Assembly (NCBI GenBank): GCA_023433065.1
Contig: JAEZET010000004.1
Span: 248,001 to 312,000 of the forward strand
Origin: Cyanobacteria bacterium OH_CBrB_359
GTDB lineage: Bacteria > Cyanobacteriota > Vampirovibrionia > Gastranaerophilales > Gastranaerophilaceae
Length of the DNA: 64,000 nucleotides
Direction of reading: 5' to 3'
The notes beneath the pieces are model-generated. The model made no database searches. It was not told the DNA's origin and worked only from the letters and a program-made list of their open reading frames with translations. Below are positions 1-7,651 of the stretch, one piece after another; position 1 is the first letter of the stretch, and every line of letters starts with the position of its first letter. The position numbers and the translations under genes were made by a program.

Positions 1-1
1 T

Positions 2-823
2 AAATCAGCTTATCAAGGTACGAATCGGGATAAAATTGCAAAAGAAAAAACATCTATTAATGCAACATTAATGATTAGTAGTAATTTCCAACCACCACAA
101 CGCCCCGAAATTTTAAACCGTTTGCTCTTATGTAATTTTGAACAACATAAATTTAAAAGTGATGATGTTGTTGGTTTTAATGAAATCAGAGAGAAATATC
201 TTTCTAATATTTTACCTTCAATCGTTAAGCAAAACCCTGACAAAGTTATAGAAATTTTTAATGCAAAAAAGGAAATTGTTAAAAATTCTAACCCTCAACT
301 TAAAGAGAGATGTATTAATAATATCGCTATTGCATACACTGGATACCAAATTTTACTTAATATTGCAGAGGAAACACAGCTCAATGAAGTATTGGAAAGT
401 TTTAATAATTTTGTAGCTAACTACGATAAAGCATTAAAAGTTGAAAGCCCATGGGAAGAATTTATGACGTCTTTACCCATCTTAGCCAGAAATAAAGCAA
501 TTATTTTTAATAAAGATTATAAATACGCTTATAACAGGCAAGAAAAATCTGAAAATAACCGACTTGAAATCATTGATGCTGTAAGTCACTTATGCATCCA
601 CTTTGAACAAGCTTATAAAGCATTTTCAGCTCATTATAGGCAATTTACAAGAACTTTACCCCCAACTCAAAAAGAACTTTTACTTTACGCAAAAAATGAT
701 ATAAGAATTCTTGCAGGTAAAACTCAAGCAACAAAAGGAATAACACTAAACGGAATTAAAAAAAGATGTTTGGTCATTGATATTCAGAATGATTATGACC
801 TAAGCGTATTAGATAAAATGTAA
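2..823 (+). CDS. Primase/helicase-like protein, C-terminal part (cut by window edge)
   Basis: The reading frame is open from the first bases, so the gene starts left of the window and only about 273 residues are visible. The start of the visible part, with the segments SAYQGTNRDK and LMISSNFQPP followed by an Arg-containing ILNRLLL segment, resembles the end of the ATPase core in plasmid or phage primase/helicase proteins of the DUF927 or D5 kind, where 'issN..P' and 'R' mark the sensor region. The remainder is a helical, Lys/Asn-rich tail without a motif I recognise. Its position next to an HUH-type protein, a resolvase and an integrase supports a role in replication of an integrated plasmid-like element. 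The family call rests on a short segment and is moderate. An ATG at 71 is internal, not the start. Confidence 0.5.
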   Translation, partial: KSAYQGTNRDKIAKEKTSINATLMISSNFQPPQRPEILNRLLLCNFEQHKFKSDDVVGFNEIREKYLSNILPSIVKQNPDKVIEIFNAKKEIVKNSNPQLKERCINNIAIAYTGYQILLNIAEETQLNEVLESFNNFVANYDKALKVESPWEEFMTSLPILARNKAIIFNKDYKYAYNRQEKSENNRLEIIDAVSHLCIHFEQAYKAFSAHYRQFTRTLPPTQKELLLYAKNDIRILAGKTQATKGITLNGIKKRCLVIDIQNDYDLSVLDKM

Positions 824-945
824 TGCAGTTCCGAAAGTATTGTGCAGTTACATATAGCAAAGACTAAAACATAATGAATACATACATATAAGACATATAG
901 GAACTAAAGAACTGTTAGAACTGTAATAATGAAAAGGAAATAATA

Positions 946-1485
946 ATGGATAAAATAACTAAATTAATGCGAATTGAAAATCAATGGAAGTATAAAACCA
1001 TTAAAGATGCTGAAAAAGAAGCTGAAGCAGTACAAGCTTTTACCAAAAGAATTGCAAAAAGAAATAATTGGGCTTGTAAAGCTATGATTGTGGTATCAGA
1101 ACACTCTTTAAAAAATTGTGCCCCAGTTATCGAAAAAAATAGTAACAAGGGAAGGCCTAAAAGAATATTTTTGCCAAAAAATAAAATAATTGGCATAAAG
1201 AAAAAGCAACCTCACTTACATATTCTTGTTTATGCAAACCCAGCAGAAACAATAACAAGTCAAATAGTTAGAAATATTAATGAAAGGCATAGAAGGAAGT
1301 ATACATATTGTAAAAAACGTACCATTTCAAGGAAAAAGCCTGTAACTGACGATTCAAACTACTATATAGGATATGTAATGCATCAAATGACATCATATAG
1401 AAGCGTTGATGTTGATAATAACGAAATACTCAGCAATTTTGATTTTAAGGAAGAGTATAAAAAAGCACAATCAAAGCTATTTTAA
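946..1485 (+). CDS. Small HUH-type replication or mobilisation protein
   Basis: This protein has 179 residues and is very basic. It contains PHLHILVY, giving an H-x-H pair at residues 90 and 92 inside a hydrophobic strand. That is the metal-binding signature of HUH endonucleases such as rolling-circle Rep proteins and relaxases. Two tyrosines near residues 139-143 (NYYIGY) could supply the nucleophile in a helix, as in Rep proteins. It is short for a full Rep and has no helicase domain, which the upstream primase/helicase-like gene could provide. The start is preceded by AAAAGG six bases upstream of ATG. Three GAACT repeats lie at 901-922 in the leader. The HUH assignment is from motif reading only; a small transposase-like protein is an alternative. 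Confidence 0.45.
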   Translation: MDKITKLMRIENQWKYKTIKDAEKEAEAVQAFTKRIAKRNNWACKAMIVVSEHSLKNCAPVIEKNSNKGRPKRIFLPKNKIIGIKKKQPHLHILVYANPAETITSQIVRNINERHRRKYTYCKKRTISRKKPVTDDSNYYIGYVMHQMTSYRSVDVDNNEILSNFDFKEEYKKAQSKLF

Positions 1486-1713
1486 AGGTATTTATTTTTA
1501 CAAAATCTAAATTACAAAAGCGGTAAATTACAAGCACTAATAAAACTTATAACCATATATGTTTCTTACTGAGTATTTATGCAGATATCTCAATAATAAT
1601 ATCATTAGTAAAAATCCAAGTTGTTGAATAGGGTAAAGGCTAAATAAACAGACAGAATATAGTAAAAAGCGTTTGTTTGAAATTGATTTTAATAATTAAT
1701 ACACAGGTGTCCG

Positions 1714-1750
1714 TAAAAGTATTTACTTTTAAAAAATTCCACATTATAAT
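1714..1750 (+). promoter_or_regulatory. Promoter with overlapping palindrome, upstream of the serine recombinase
   Basis: A -35 box TTTACT (1722-1727) and a perfect -10 box TATAAT (1745-1750) are separated by 17 bp. An 18-bp palindrome with 8-bp arms around TT (1714-1731) covers the -35 box. It could be an operator, or a recombinase binding site used for autoregulation. The rest of the 300-bp gap from 1486 to 1785 shows nothing else I can support. Confidence 0.6.
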
Positions 1751-1785
1751 CCCATTTGTTAAAAAGCTAGAAAGGAGATATAACA

Positions 1786-2379
1786 ATGGCTTTAGGACAA
1801 AAGATAGCTTATGTAAGAGTGAGCACAGTAGAACAAAATGAAGCAAGACAAATGGAAGCTTTAAAATCCTATAAGATAGACAGAACTTTTATAGAAAAGG
1901 CAAGCGGTAAAGATACTAATAGACCTTATTTAAAAGAAATGCTTGATTATGTAAGAAATGAGGATACTGTTTATATTTTAGATTTTTCAAGGCTTGCCCG
2001 TAGCACAAAGGATTTACTTGAAATTGTGGAACGGTTAGAAGCAAAAGGTGTTAAGTTAGTAAGTTTAAAAGAAAATTTAGATACTAATACCCCTGCAGGG
2101 AAAATGATGCTAACAATGCTTGCTGCTATAAACCAATTTGAGAGAGAAAATATTTTAGAACGCCAGCGCGAAGGCATTATTTTAGCCAAACGCGCAGGCA
2201 AATATAAAGGCAGAAAAAGAATCATTCCACCTGAGAATTTTGAAAATGTTTTTATGCGTTGGGAAAAACGCGAATTAACAGGAAGAGAAGCAATGAAGGA
2301 GCTTAAATTAAAACAAAATACTTTTTATAAAATCCTCACAGAATGGAGAACCCAAAAAGGACTAATACAAAATGGCTAA
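1786..2379 (+). CDS. Serine recombinase (resolvase/invertase family)
   Basis: This 197-residue protein is a small serine site-specific recombinase. The N-terminal catalytic domain opens with YVRVSTVEQ, placing the nucleophile at Ser13. The conserved arginine motif follows in DFSRLARS, then the hinge helix region with QFERENILERQREG. A C-terminal helix-turn-helix segment is in the last 45 residues, ending in FYKILTEW. Length matches resolvases such as those of Tn3 and plasmids. A strong AAAGGAGA ribosome site precedes the ATG. The stop overlaps the ATG of the integrase by 8 bases, so the two recombinases are co-transcribed and probably translationally coupled. It probably resolves multimers or co-integrates of the element, or inverts a segment; the target site is not proven. 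Confidence 0.9.
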   Translation: MALGQKIAYVRVSTVEQNEARQMEALKSYKIDRTFIEKASGKDTNRPYLKEMLDYVRNEDTVYILDFSRLARSTKDLLEIVERLEAKGVKLVSLKENLDTNTPAGKMMLTMLAAINQFERENILERQREGIILAKRAGKYKGRKRIIPPENFENVFMRWEKRELTGREAMKELKLKQNTFYKILTEWRTQKGLIQNG

Positions 2380-3559
2380 AAGAAGAGGAAACGGTGAAGG
2401 TTGTATTAGACAAAAGAAAAGCGGACGTTGGGAAGCGTTAATGTCTGATGGTTATAATCGTTTAGGTAAACCAAAAACTAAATATCTTAGTGCCAAAACC
2501 CATGGTGAATTGATGAAGAAGGTTGATGAGTATAAGGTTGCTAAACTGACAGGCACGTATATTGAAAACAATAAACTAACTGTAGGGCAATGGCTTGATG
2601 AATTTTACAGTACTCATATAGTTAACAGGGTTACGTTATCTACACAAGTTAATGATGAAAGTATTATTAAACATCATTTAAAGCCTTTTATAGGAAGAAT
2701 TAAACTTTCTGAGCTAAAGGGTAGGAAAGTACAGCAGATTTACAACCAATTACTTATAGACGGGCGTGTGGACGGCAAAGGTGGCCTTAACCCTAAGACA
2801 ATAAGAAATATACACATAACGTTGCACAAAGCCCTTGAACAGGCTGTCAGAGATGATTTAATAATCAAAAACCCCCTTAAAAGTGTTACTTTACCAAGAA
2901 TGAAAAAGAAAACAATTGAAATATTAAGCCCTGAGGAACAAAGGCAGCTTAATAATGCTTGTTTTAGCCATCCTTGGGGGATTGCCGTATTGCTAACATT
3001 ATATTCAGGCATGAGAAAGGGTGAAGTATTAGGTTTAACTTGGGATAATATAGACTTTGAAAATAATAAATTATGCGTAACCCAACAACTTGCTAGAATA
3101 AAAGACTATAGTGAAGATGCTAAAGCCAAGACAAGATTGGGCATAATAGACGATACCAAAACAAAAACATCAAAGCGTGTCATTTATATAGCAAATGTTA
3201 TTATGGATGAACTAAAGAAACATAAAAAACAACAAGAACAAGAAAAACTAAAATGGGGCAAAGCATATAAAGACTTAAATATGGTATTTTGCCGCGAGGA
3301 TGGACAATATATTGACCCAGGTACATTTAGAGATTTTTACCTTAGGACTTTAAAAAAGGCGCAAATAGAGCATAAGACATTTCATGCACTACGGCATACC
3401 TTTGCTACAAGGGCATTGGAAAGTAATGCGAATATAAAGACAGTTTCCGAAATACTTGGACATGCAAGTATACAAATAACTTTAGACACATACAGCCATG
3501 TTTCACAAGAGTTACAACAAGAAACAATGCAAAAAATAGTAGAAAACTTTTATTTATAG
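2372..3559 (+). CDS. int: Tyrosine recombinase (phage/ICE integrase)
   Basis: This 395-residue integrase has the three-part layout of Tn916-type enzymes. An N-terminal arm-binding domain covers about residues 1-60, a core-binding domain about 70-170, and the catalytic domain the rest. Catalytic residues are visible: Arg215 in SGMRKGE, His338-x-x-Arg341 in HALRHTF, His364 in LGHAS, and the nucleophile Tyr374 in LDTYSH. It is complete and apparently functional. It most likely integrates the element into the initiator tRNA gene whose 3' half lies at 12,568-12,612, and the direct repeats at 12,430-12,452 are candidate arm sites for its N-terminal domain. The start codon lies inside the end of the serine recombinase gene. 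Confidence 0.93.
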   Translation: MAKRRGNGEGCIRQKKSGRWEALMSDGYNRLGKPKTKYLSAKTHGELMKKVDEYKVAKLTGTYIENNKLTVGQWLDEFYSTHIVNRVTLSTQVNDESIIKHHLKPFIGRIKLSELKGRKVQQIYNQLLIDGRVDGKGGLNPKTIRNIHITLHKALEQAVRDDLIIKNPLKSVTLPRMKKKTIEILSPEEQRQLNNACFSHPWGIAVLLTLYSGMRKGEVLGLTWDNIDFENNKLCVTQQLARIKDYSEDAKAKTRLGIIDDTKTKTSKRVIYIANVIMDELKKHKKQQEQEKLKWGKAYKDLNMVFCREDGQYIDPGTFRDFYLRTLKKAQIEHKTFHALRHTFATRALESNANIKTVSEILGHASIQITLDTYSHVSQELQQETMQKIVENFYL

Positions 3560-3577
3560 CTCTTGCAATCCCGACCT

Positions 3578-3625
3578 CCCCTCTTAATTTAGCAGAGATG
3601 CTGAATTTTATGACCGAGAGAGGGG
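3578..3625 (+). other. Long hairpin with GNRA-type GAGA loop after the integrase
   Basis: CCCCTCT (3578-3584) pairs with AGAGGGG (3619-3625). Inside it AATTTAGCA (3586-3594) pairs with TGCTGAATT (3599-3607), with one G-U pair, around a GAGA loop. There is no T-run, so it is not a classic terminator. It may protect the integrase mRNA end or be a DNA structure of the element. Confidence 0.5.
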
Positions 3626-3742
3626 CTTTGAAAATTTGTGTCAAGAATAGGTTAATATGGGGTAAACTCTTACTTTTTCATAGTCTTATGTTTTATCCAA
3701 AGTTATATGGTAATTAATGTAAAATATTGAAATTATGTAAGA

Positions 3743-4168
3743 ATGGCTGATATTTTTTCAAAAGAAATAAGAAGTAAGATAATGAGTTGTATAAGAGGTA
3801 AAAATTCTTATATGGAAAGATATGTTGCTAGCGAGTTACATAAAAGAGGAATAAGATTTCGCCGTAATGTGAAAGATTTACCCGGAACACCTGATATTGC
3901 AATTAAAAAATATAAAATAGTTATTTTTCTTGACTCATGTTTCTGGCATGCTTGCCCTAAGCATTTTAAAATGCCTAAAAGTAACTATGAATTTTGGGAA
4001 AATAAGATTAATCATAATATTAAAAGAGATTTAAAAACAAATCAATATTATATAGATAATAATTGGCATATATTAAGAATTTGGGAACATGAAATATATA
4101 ACAAACAAAGTGATATAATAGAAAATATTGCAAGACTTATTGAAAAAATAAAATCAACAAATATTTAG
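3743..4168 (+). CDS. vsr: Very-short-patch repair endonuclease (Vsr)
   Basis: This 141-residue protein matches Vsr endonucleases in length and motif order. It has the N-terminal RSKIMSCIRGKN segment, then LPGTPDIAI with the catalytic aspartate at residue 51, the same position as in the E. coli enzyme. DSCFWHACPKH follows, carrying the aromatic and zinc-binding residues. Vsr nicks next to T in T:G mismatches that arise when 5-methylcytosine deaminates, so it normally travels with a C5 cytosine methyltransferase. Such a methyltransferase is encoded at 6297-7556, two genes away. The matching sequence specificity of the two is inferred. Confidence 0.92.
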   Translation: MADIFSKEIRSKIMSCIRGKNSYMERYVASELHKRGIRFRRNVKDLPGTPDIAIKKYKIVIFLDSCFWHACPKHFKMPKSNYEFWENKINHNIKRDLKTNQYYIDNNWHILRIWEHEIYNKQSDIIENIARLIEKIKSTNI

Positions 4169-4222
4169 TGATAAAAAATATTTATGTTAGAATTCTTATG
4201 CATCTAAGATAAGGAAGTAAAA

Positions 4223-5257
4223 ATGACGGCTAGGGTTACATTTGATTGTTTAACTTTTGAACAGAATAAAAATACTTTGGTTTTATTTAAAATTAAGGCT
4301 AAAGAATTATTAGAGTTTGCTTCAGTTGCTAGAAAAACAGAAGAAACTCCAGATGGTTACCAAAGGATGTTTTCTGAGTTTAGAAAAAAATCAATTGCAA
4401 AATTTATTGACACAGGAAATATCATACCTGTAAGTGTCCTTATATCTATTGACAAGGCTTCTTTAAGCAAAGACAAAAAACAAATCACTATTGAAAATAG
4501 TCCAAATAATGCTTGGATTATTGATGGACAACATAGAACTTTAGGCGCAGCCTTGGCTGAAGCAGAAATTGAATTGCCTGTGATAGCAATGCTTAAAGCA
4601 GGTCAAGCTGAACAAGTTCTTCAATTCGTTACAATAAACAGAGAGGCAAAAGGTGTTCCATCCTCTTTATATATTGACTTATTAGGAAGATTACCTAGAG
4701 AATTAAGTCCTAAAGAAACTGCCCAAAATAGAGCAAGTGATATTGCTGACGTACTTAATAAGAGTGAAACTTCTCCTTTTTATAATAGAATTGCAATAAC
4801 TTCTTCTCCTAAGGCTGGACAGATATCTAAATCTAATTTTGTTAGAAAAGTAGAACCTTTAGTTACATTTGAAAGAGGGAAGTTATCTGACTTTCCCCTT
4901 GTACAACAGACTAAGATTATAGAAAATTATTTTAGAGCCATAGAAAAAGTTTTTAATTGGGAATTAAAGAAAGAACGCCCTATCTTTTATCAAACAGTCG
5001 GATTTGGCGCATTTATGAAATCTTTTGAATACATTTTTAACACCATTATTAATAGAACTAATGGTAGTTTTACCGTTCAAGATATTATAGGTTTATTGAA
5101 AGAAGTTTTAGAAGAAACTGATTTGAAGGATGGTATAGAAGGGTGGACTCAATATGGAACAGGTGAAAAAGCGGAAAATAATGCTGCAAGTGAACTTAAA
5201 ACAGCAATTACAACAATTATCTCTCAAAGTGAATTTAAAACAAGTATAAAATTATAA
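4223..5257 (+). CDS. DGQHR-domain protein (DndB-related)
   Basis: This 344-residue protein contains IIDGQHR at residues 99-105, followed by RTLGAA. A second conserved block, FVTINREAKG, comes about 40 residues later. These define the DGQHR family, which includes DndB, the regulator of DNA phosphorothioation clusters, and many proteins of unknown function in restriction islands. No dnd sulfur-modification genes are visible here, so it is a free-standing member. Its stop overlaps the ATG of the next gene (TAATG), which argues that the two products act together. It sits between vsr and the methyltransferase/nuclease pair, consistent with a defence function. The reaction or ligand is unknown. Confidence 0.8.
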   Translation: MTARVTFDCLTFEQNKNTLVLFKIKAKELLEFASVARKTEETPDGYQRMFSEFRKKSIAKFIDTGNIIPVSVLISIDKASLSKDKKQITIENSPNNAWIIDGQHRTLGAALAEAEIELPVIAMLKAGQAEQVLQFVTINREAKGVPSSLYIDLLGRLPRELSPKETAQNRASDIADVLNKSETSPFYNRIAITSSPKAGQISKSNFVRKVEPLVTFERGKLSDFPLVQQTKIIENYFRAIEKVFNWELKKERPIFYQTVGFGAFMKSFEYIFNTIINRTNGSFTVQDIIGLLKEVLEETDLKDGIEGWTQYGTGEKAENNAASELKTAITTIISQSEFKTSIKL

Positions 5258-6132
5258 TGTCCTACATAGAAGTAATTAATTATGAAAGAGATTGGTCTAA
5301 TAAATCTGTCTTTCAAAGTATTATGATAGATTTGTTAAGTCCTGTGTTTGTTTATGAGCAAAAAGATTCGGTTGACGATATTTTGGAAACTCTATATGAT
5401 TTATCACAAGGATTCCCTTATAAAACAGATTATAACATAAGCTTGATGAGGCAATTAATTTTTATTGAGGGAATAGATTTCTTATATAGAGCAATAAATT
5501 TTTTACAAGCTATTCAGAAATCAATGAAAGACGGTTTTTTTACTGCTAGTCAATCTATGTCTTATCAAGCTTCATTTTTTGCTACAAGATCTATATTGGC
5601 AATTTCTGGAGTTTATTGTAGCTGCGTAAATAATAAGGATGTTTTGATTGAATCGTTTTATTTAGAAGATGACTTAATCAATCAAATTTATATTGATAAA
5701 ATAAAAAGAAACCACCAAAATATATGGTCTTTATTTACAAAATTGATTAAAACGACAACAGTTGATGAAAATATTATTGATAAAAAACTGTTCAAAATTA
5801 TTCAAGACGTTAATTATAATCATTGCTCTAATCAAAGACACTCCATTCATTACTATAATAAATATGAATTTAAAGACTTATTTGAAAGAGTTATTATAAC
5901 ACCTCCCTTTATTGATAATTTAACGCTTTGCAAATTAAAAGCAAATAATTGTGAATATTTTTTGATGGCATCTTTACTAGTTTTACTTGCTTCAAATTTA
6001 TTTTATTCCATCTCCCAATATACAAACGGGTTAGAAGACTTATATAATAAATTAAATAATATGCTATCTATAGCTAACAATCCAATTTTGAAAGAGATTA
6101 ACTTTTATGCTTGTTTGAAAAAAAATAATTAA
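5257..6132 (+). CDS. Unknown protein coupled to the DGQHR gene
   Basis: I do not recognise this 291-residue protein. It is rich in Ile, Asn and Phe and appears mostly helical. It has a hydrophobic segment near the C-terminus (about residues 228-248) that could be a buried helix or one membrane segment. A His-rich stretch, NHCSNQRHSIHYY, lies near residue 190. It is loosely reminiscent of catalytic Arg/His motifs in HEPN RNases, but the spacing is not standard and I do not claim it. The start codon overlaps the stop of the DGQHR gene, so the pair is probably translationally coupled. It ends close to an A-rich run, and 165 bp separate it from the convergent methyltransferase gene. Confidence 0.6.
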   Translation: MSYIEVINYERDWSNKSVFQSIMIDLLSPVFVYEQKDSVDDILETLYDLSQGFPYKTDYNISLMRQLIFIEGIDFLYRAINFLQAIQKSMKDGFFTASQSMSYQASFFATRSILAISGVYCSCVNNKDVLIESFYLEDDLINQIYIDKIKRNHQNIWSLFTKLIKTTTVDENIIDKKLFKIIQDVNYNHCSNQRHSIHYYNKYEFKDLFERVIITPPFIDNLTLCKLKANNCEYFLMASLLVLLASNLFYSISQYTNGLEDLYNKLNNMLSIANNPILKEINFYACLKKNN

Positions 6133-6296
6133 TAAATGAGTCTCATTGCCAAGGTAGGCTTAATACACTTTTATTTCATTTATCTATTATTGAATATTTA
6201 CAAAAAAATGCCACATTTCCCGAAATAGTTAGTAAATTTGTAAGCGGTGGAGTTGGCCATATATTAATTAAAAGATTACTAGTATTTAATAACTTG

Positions 6297-7556
6297 TTAA
6301 ACGCAAGCTTTAACCTTTTTGGACGTTTGAATATATTTAATCTTTTTATTATCTTCTATTTGCAAAAGACTGGCCCCCATGCGTTCAATTAATGGAACAA
6401 CAAGGGCATTACCCATAACAAAATATCTGAATTTTTCAGGCATTCCAGTATTTGTCCATTCATCAGAGAATCCATTTAAACGTTCACATTCAATAGGTGT
6501 TAATAATCTTGGTTTTTCTGTGATATAGTCAGTAATCACATGAGTACTCCTATTTAAAGAAGATTCACTTGTTAATATAGTTCTGCTTGGTAAATACATG
6601 TTATCTGGAAATGCCATAGGTCCCTCTGTATAGAAATACTCTTCGCCGTTTGGCTTTATTCTTGGTTCGCGTTTAGCGCCTTTTAAATATTTCCATTTAT
6701 CCAAGCTACCATTTAAGAAGTATTTTTTATCAACCTTTGTTTTTAAGCAAATATCATTTAGTGTTATAGGTTGCTGAATAATTGGTTTTGTTTCAATTGT
6801 GTATATTTTTCCATCAATACAAATCCCTGTATTATTGAAATTCATAGCAAATTTGTTTGATACTGAGGTCAAGGAAGAATATTTTTTATTTGAAACATCA
6901 CCAATCGACATTTTTTCCTCTGATATAATTTTGTTATCTGTTTTAAATTCAGATGCAAAAAAACCAGTTTCTGTTAAAATATCAAATTTACTTGTATTTA
7001 GCATCTTATTATAATATGTATTTGAATTATGCACAGCAAAGATAAATGTACGCCTTCTTCTTTGCGCACAACCATATTCAGCTGCATTAATAACTCGCCA
7101 TTCAATACAATATCCTAAATCAACAAGCCCTCTTAGGATAATGCCGAAATCTCTACCACGTTGAGAAGCTGGAGATTTGAGTAATCTATCAACATTTTCC
7201 AACAATATATATGGAGGCCTTTTTTGCTCTATTATATCAACAATATCCCACCAAAGCGCGCCTTTTTTTCCTTTGATTCCTTTGGCTCCTGTTCGTGCGA
7301 CAGAGTAATCCTGACAGGGGAAACCGCCAACCAATAAGTCATGTTCTGGGATTTGGTTCTTAACCTCAGATATATCTTGATTTATGCAATTTGCTTTATT
7401 CTTAAAATGGTATTTATAGCAATCATATGCATGTTGGCTAAGTTTCCCAGGCTCCCATTGGTTTGCCCATATTGTTTCAAATTCTGCAGAGCATCTTTCA
7501 AGACCTAAGCGAAATCCCCCTACACCCGCAAATAGTTCAACAACTTTTATTGTCAT
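6297..7556 (-). CDS. DNA (cytosine-5) methyltransferase of a type II R-M system
   Basis: The 419-residue protein has all core C5-methyltransferase motifs in order. Motif I is FAGVGGFRLG at residues 9-18. Motif IV is GGFPCQDYS, with the catalytic Cys81. Motif VI is LLENVDRL, motif VIII QRRRRTF, and motif X RYFVMGNALVVPL near the end. The variable target-recognition region lies between about residues 190 and 340. It is divergent from the Sau3AI-like endonuclease gene, with 95 bp between the two starts. Together they form a complete restriction-modification pair, and Vsr would repair its deamination products. By analogy with Sau3AI the target would be GATC methylated on C. That is inferred from the partner nuclease, not read from this protein. 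Confidence 0.93.
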   Translation of the reverse strand: MTIKVVELFAGVGGFRLGLERCSAEFETIWANQWEPGKLSQHAYDCYKYHFKNKANCINQDISEVKNQIPEHDLLVGGFPCQDYSVARTGAKGIKGKKGALWWDIVDIIEQKRPPYILLENVDRLLKSPASQRGRDFGIILRGLVDLGYCIEWRVINAAEYGCAQRRRRTFIFAVHNSNTYYNKMLNTSKFDILTETGFFASEFKTDNKIISEEKMSIGDVSNKKYSSLTSVSNKFAMNFNNTGICIDGKIYTIETKPIIQQPITLNDICLKTKVDKKYFLNGSLDKWKYLKGAKREPRIKPNGEEYFYTEGPMAFPDNMYLPSRTILTSESSLNRSTHVITDYITEKPRLLTPIECERLNGFSDEWTNTGMPEKFRYFVMGNALVVPLIERMGASLLQIEDNKKIKYIQTSKKVKACV

Positions 7557-7651
7557 TATTAAATCTCAAATCCTGATTCTTTAAATATTTTAACATAGCA
7601 ATTCAAACTTTATATACTATGATAACATGATTTTAAATTGGGGGTGAGAGA

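Noticed and set aside
3405..3644. Minus-strand open frame of about 79 codons overlapping the integrase end
   Set aside because: It is the complement of the integrase C-terminus and the hairpin; no ribosome site or similarity.
5812..5850. HEPN RNase motif in the DGQHR partner (Arg/His-rich segment)
   Set aside because: The spacing Arg-x3-His does not fit the R-x4-6-H pattern, and no second HEPN feature is visible.
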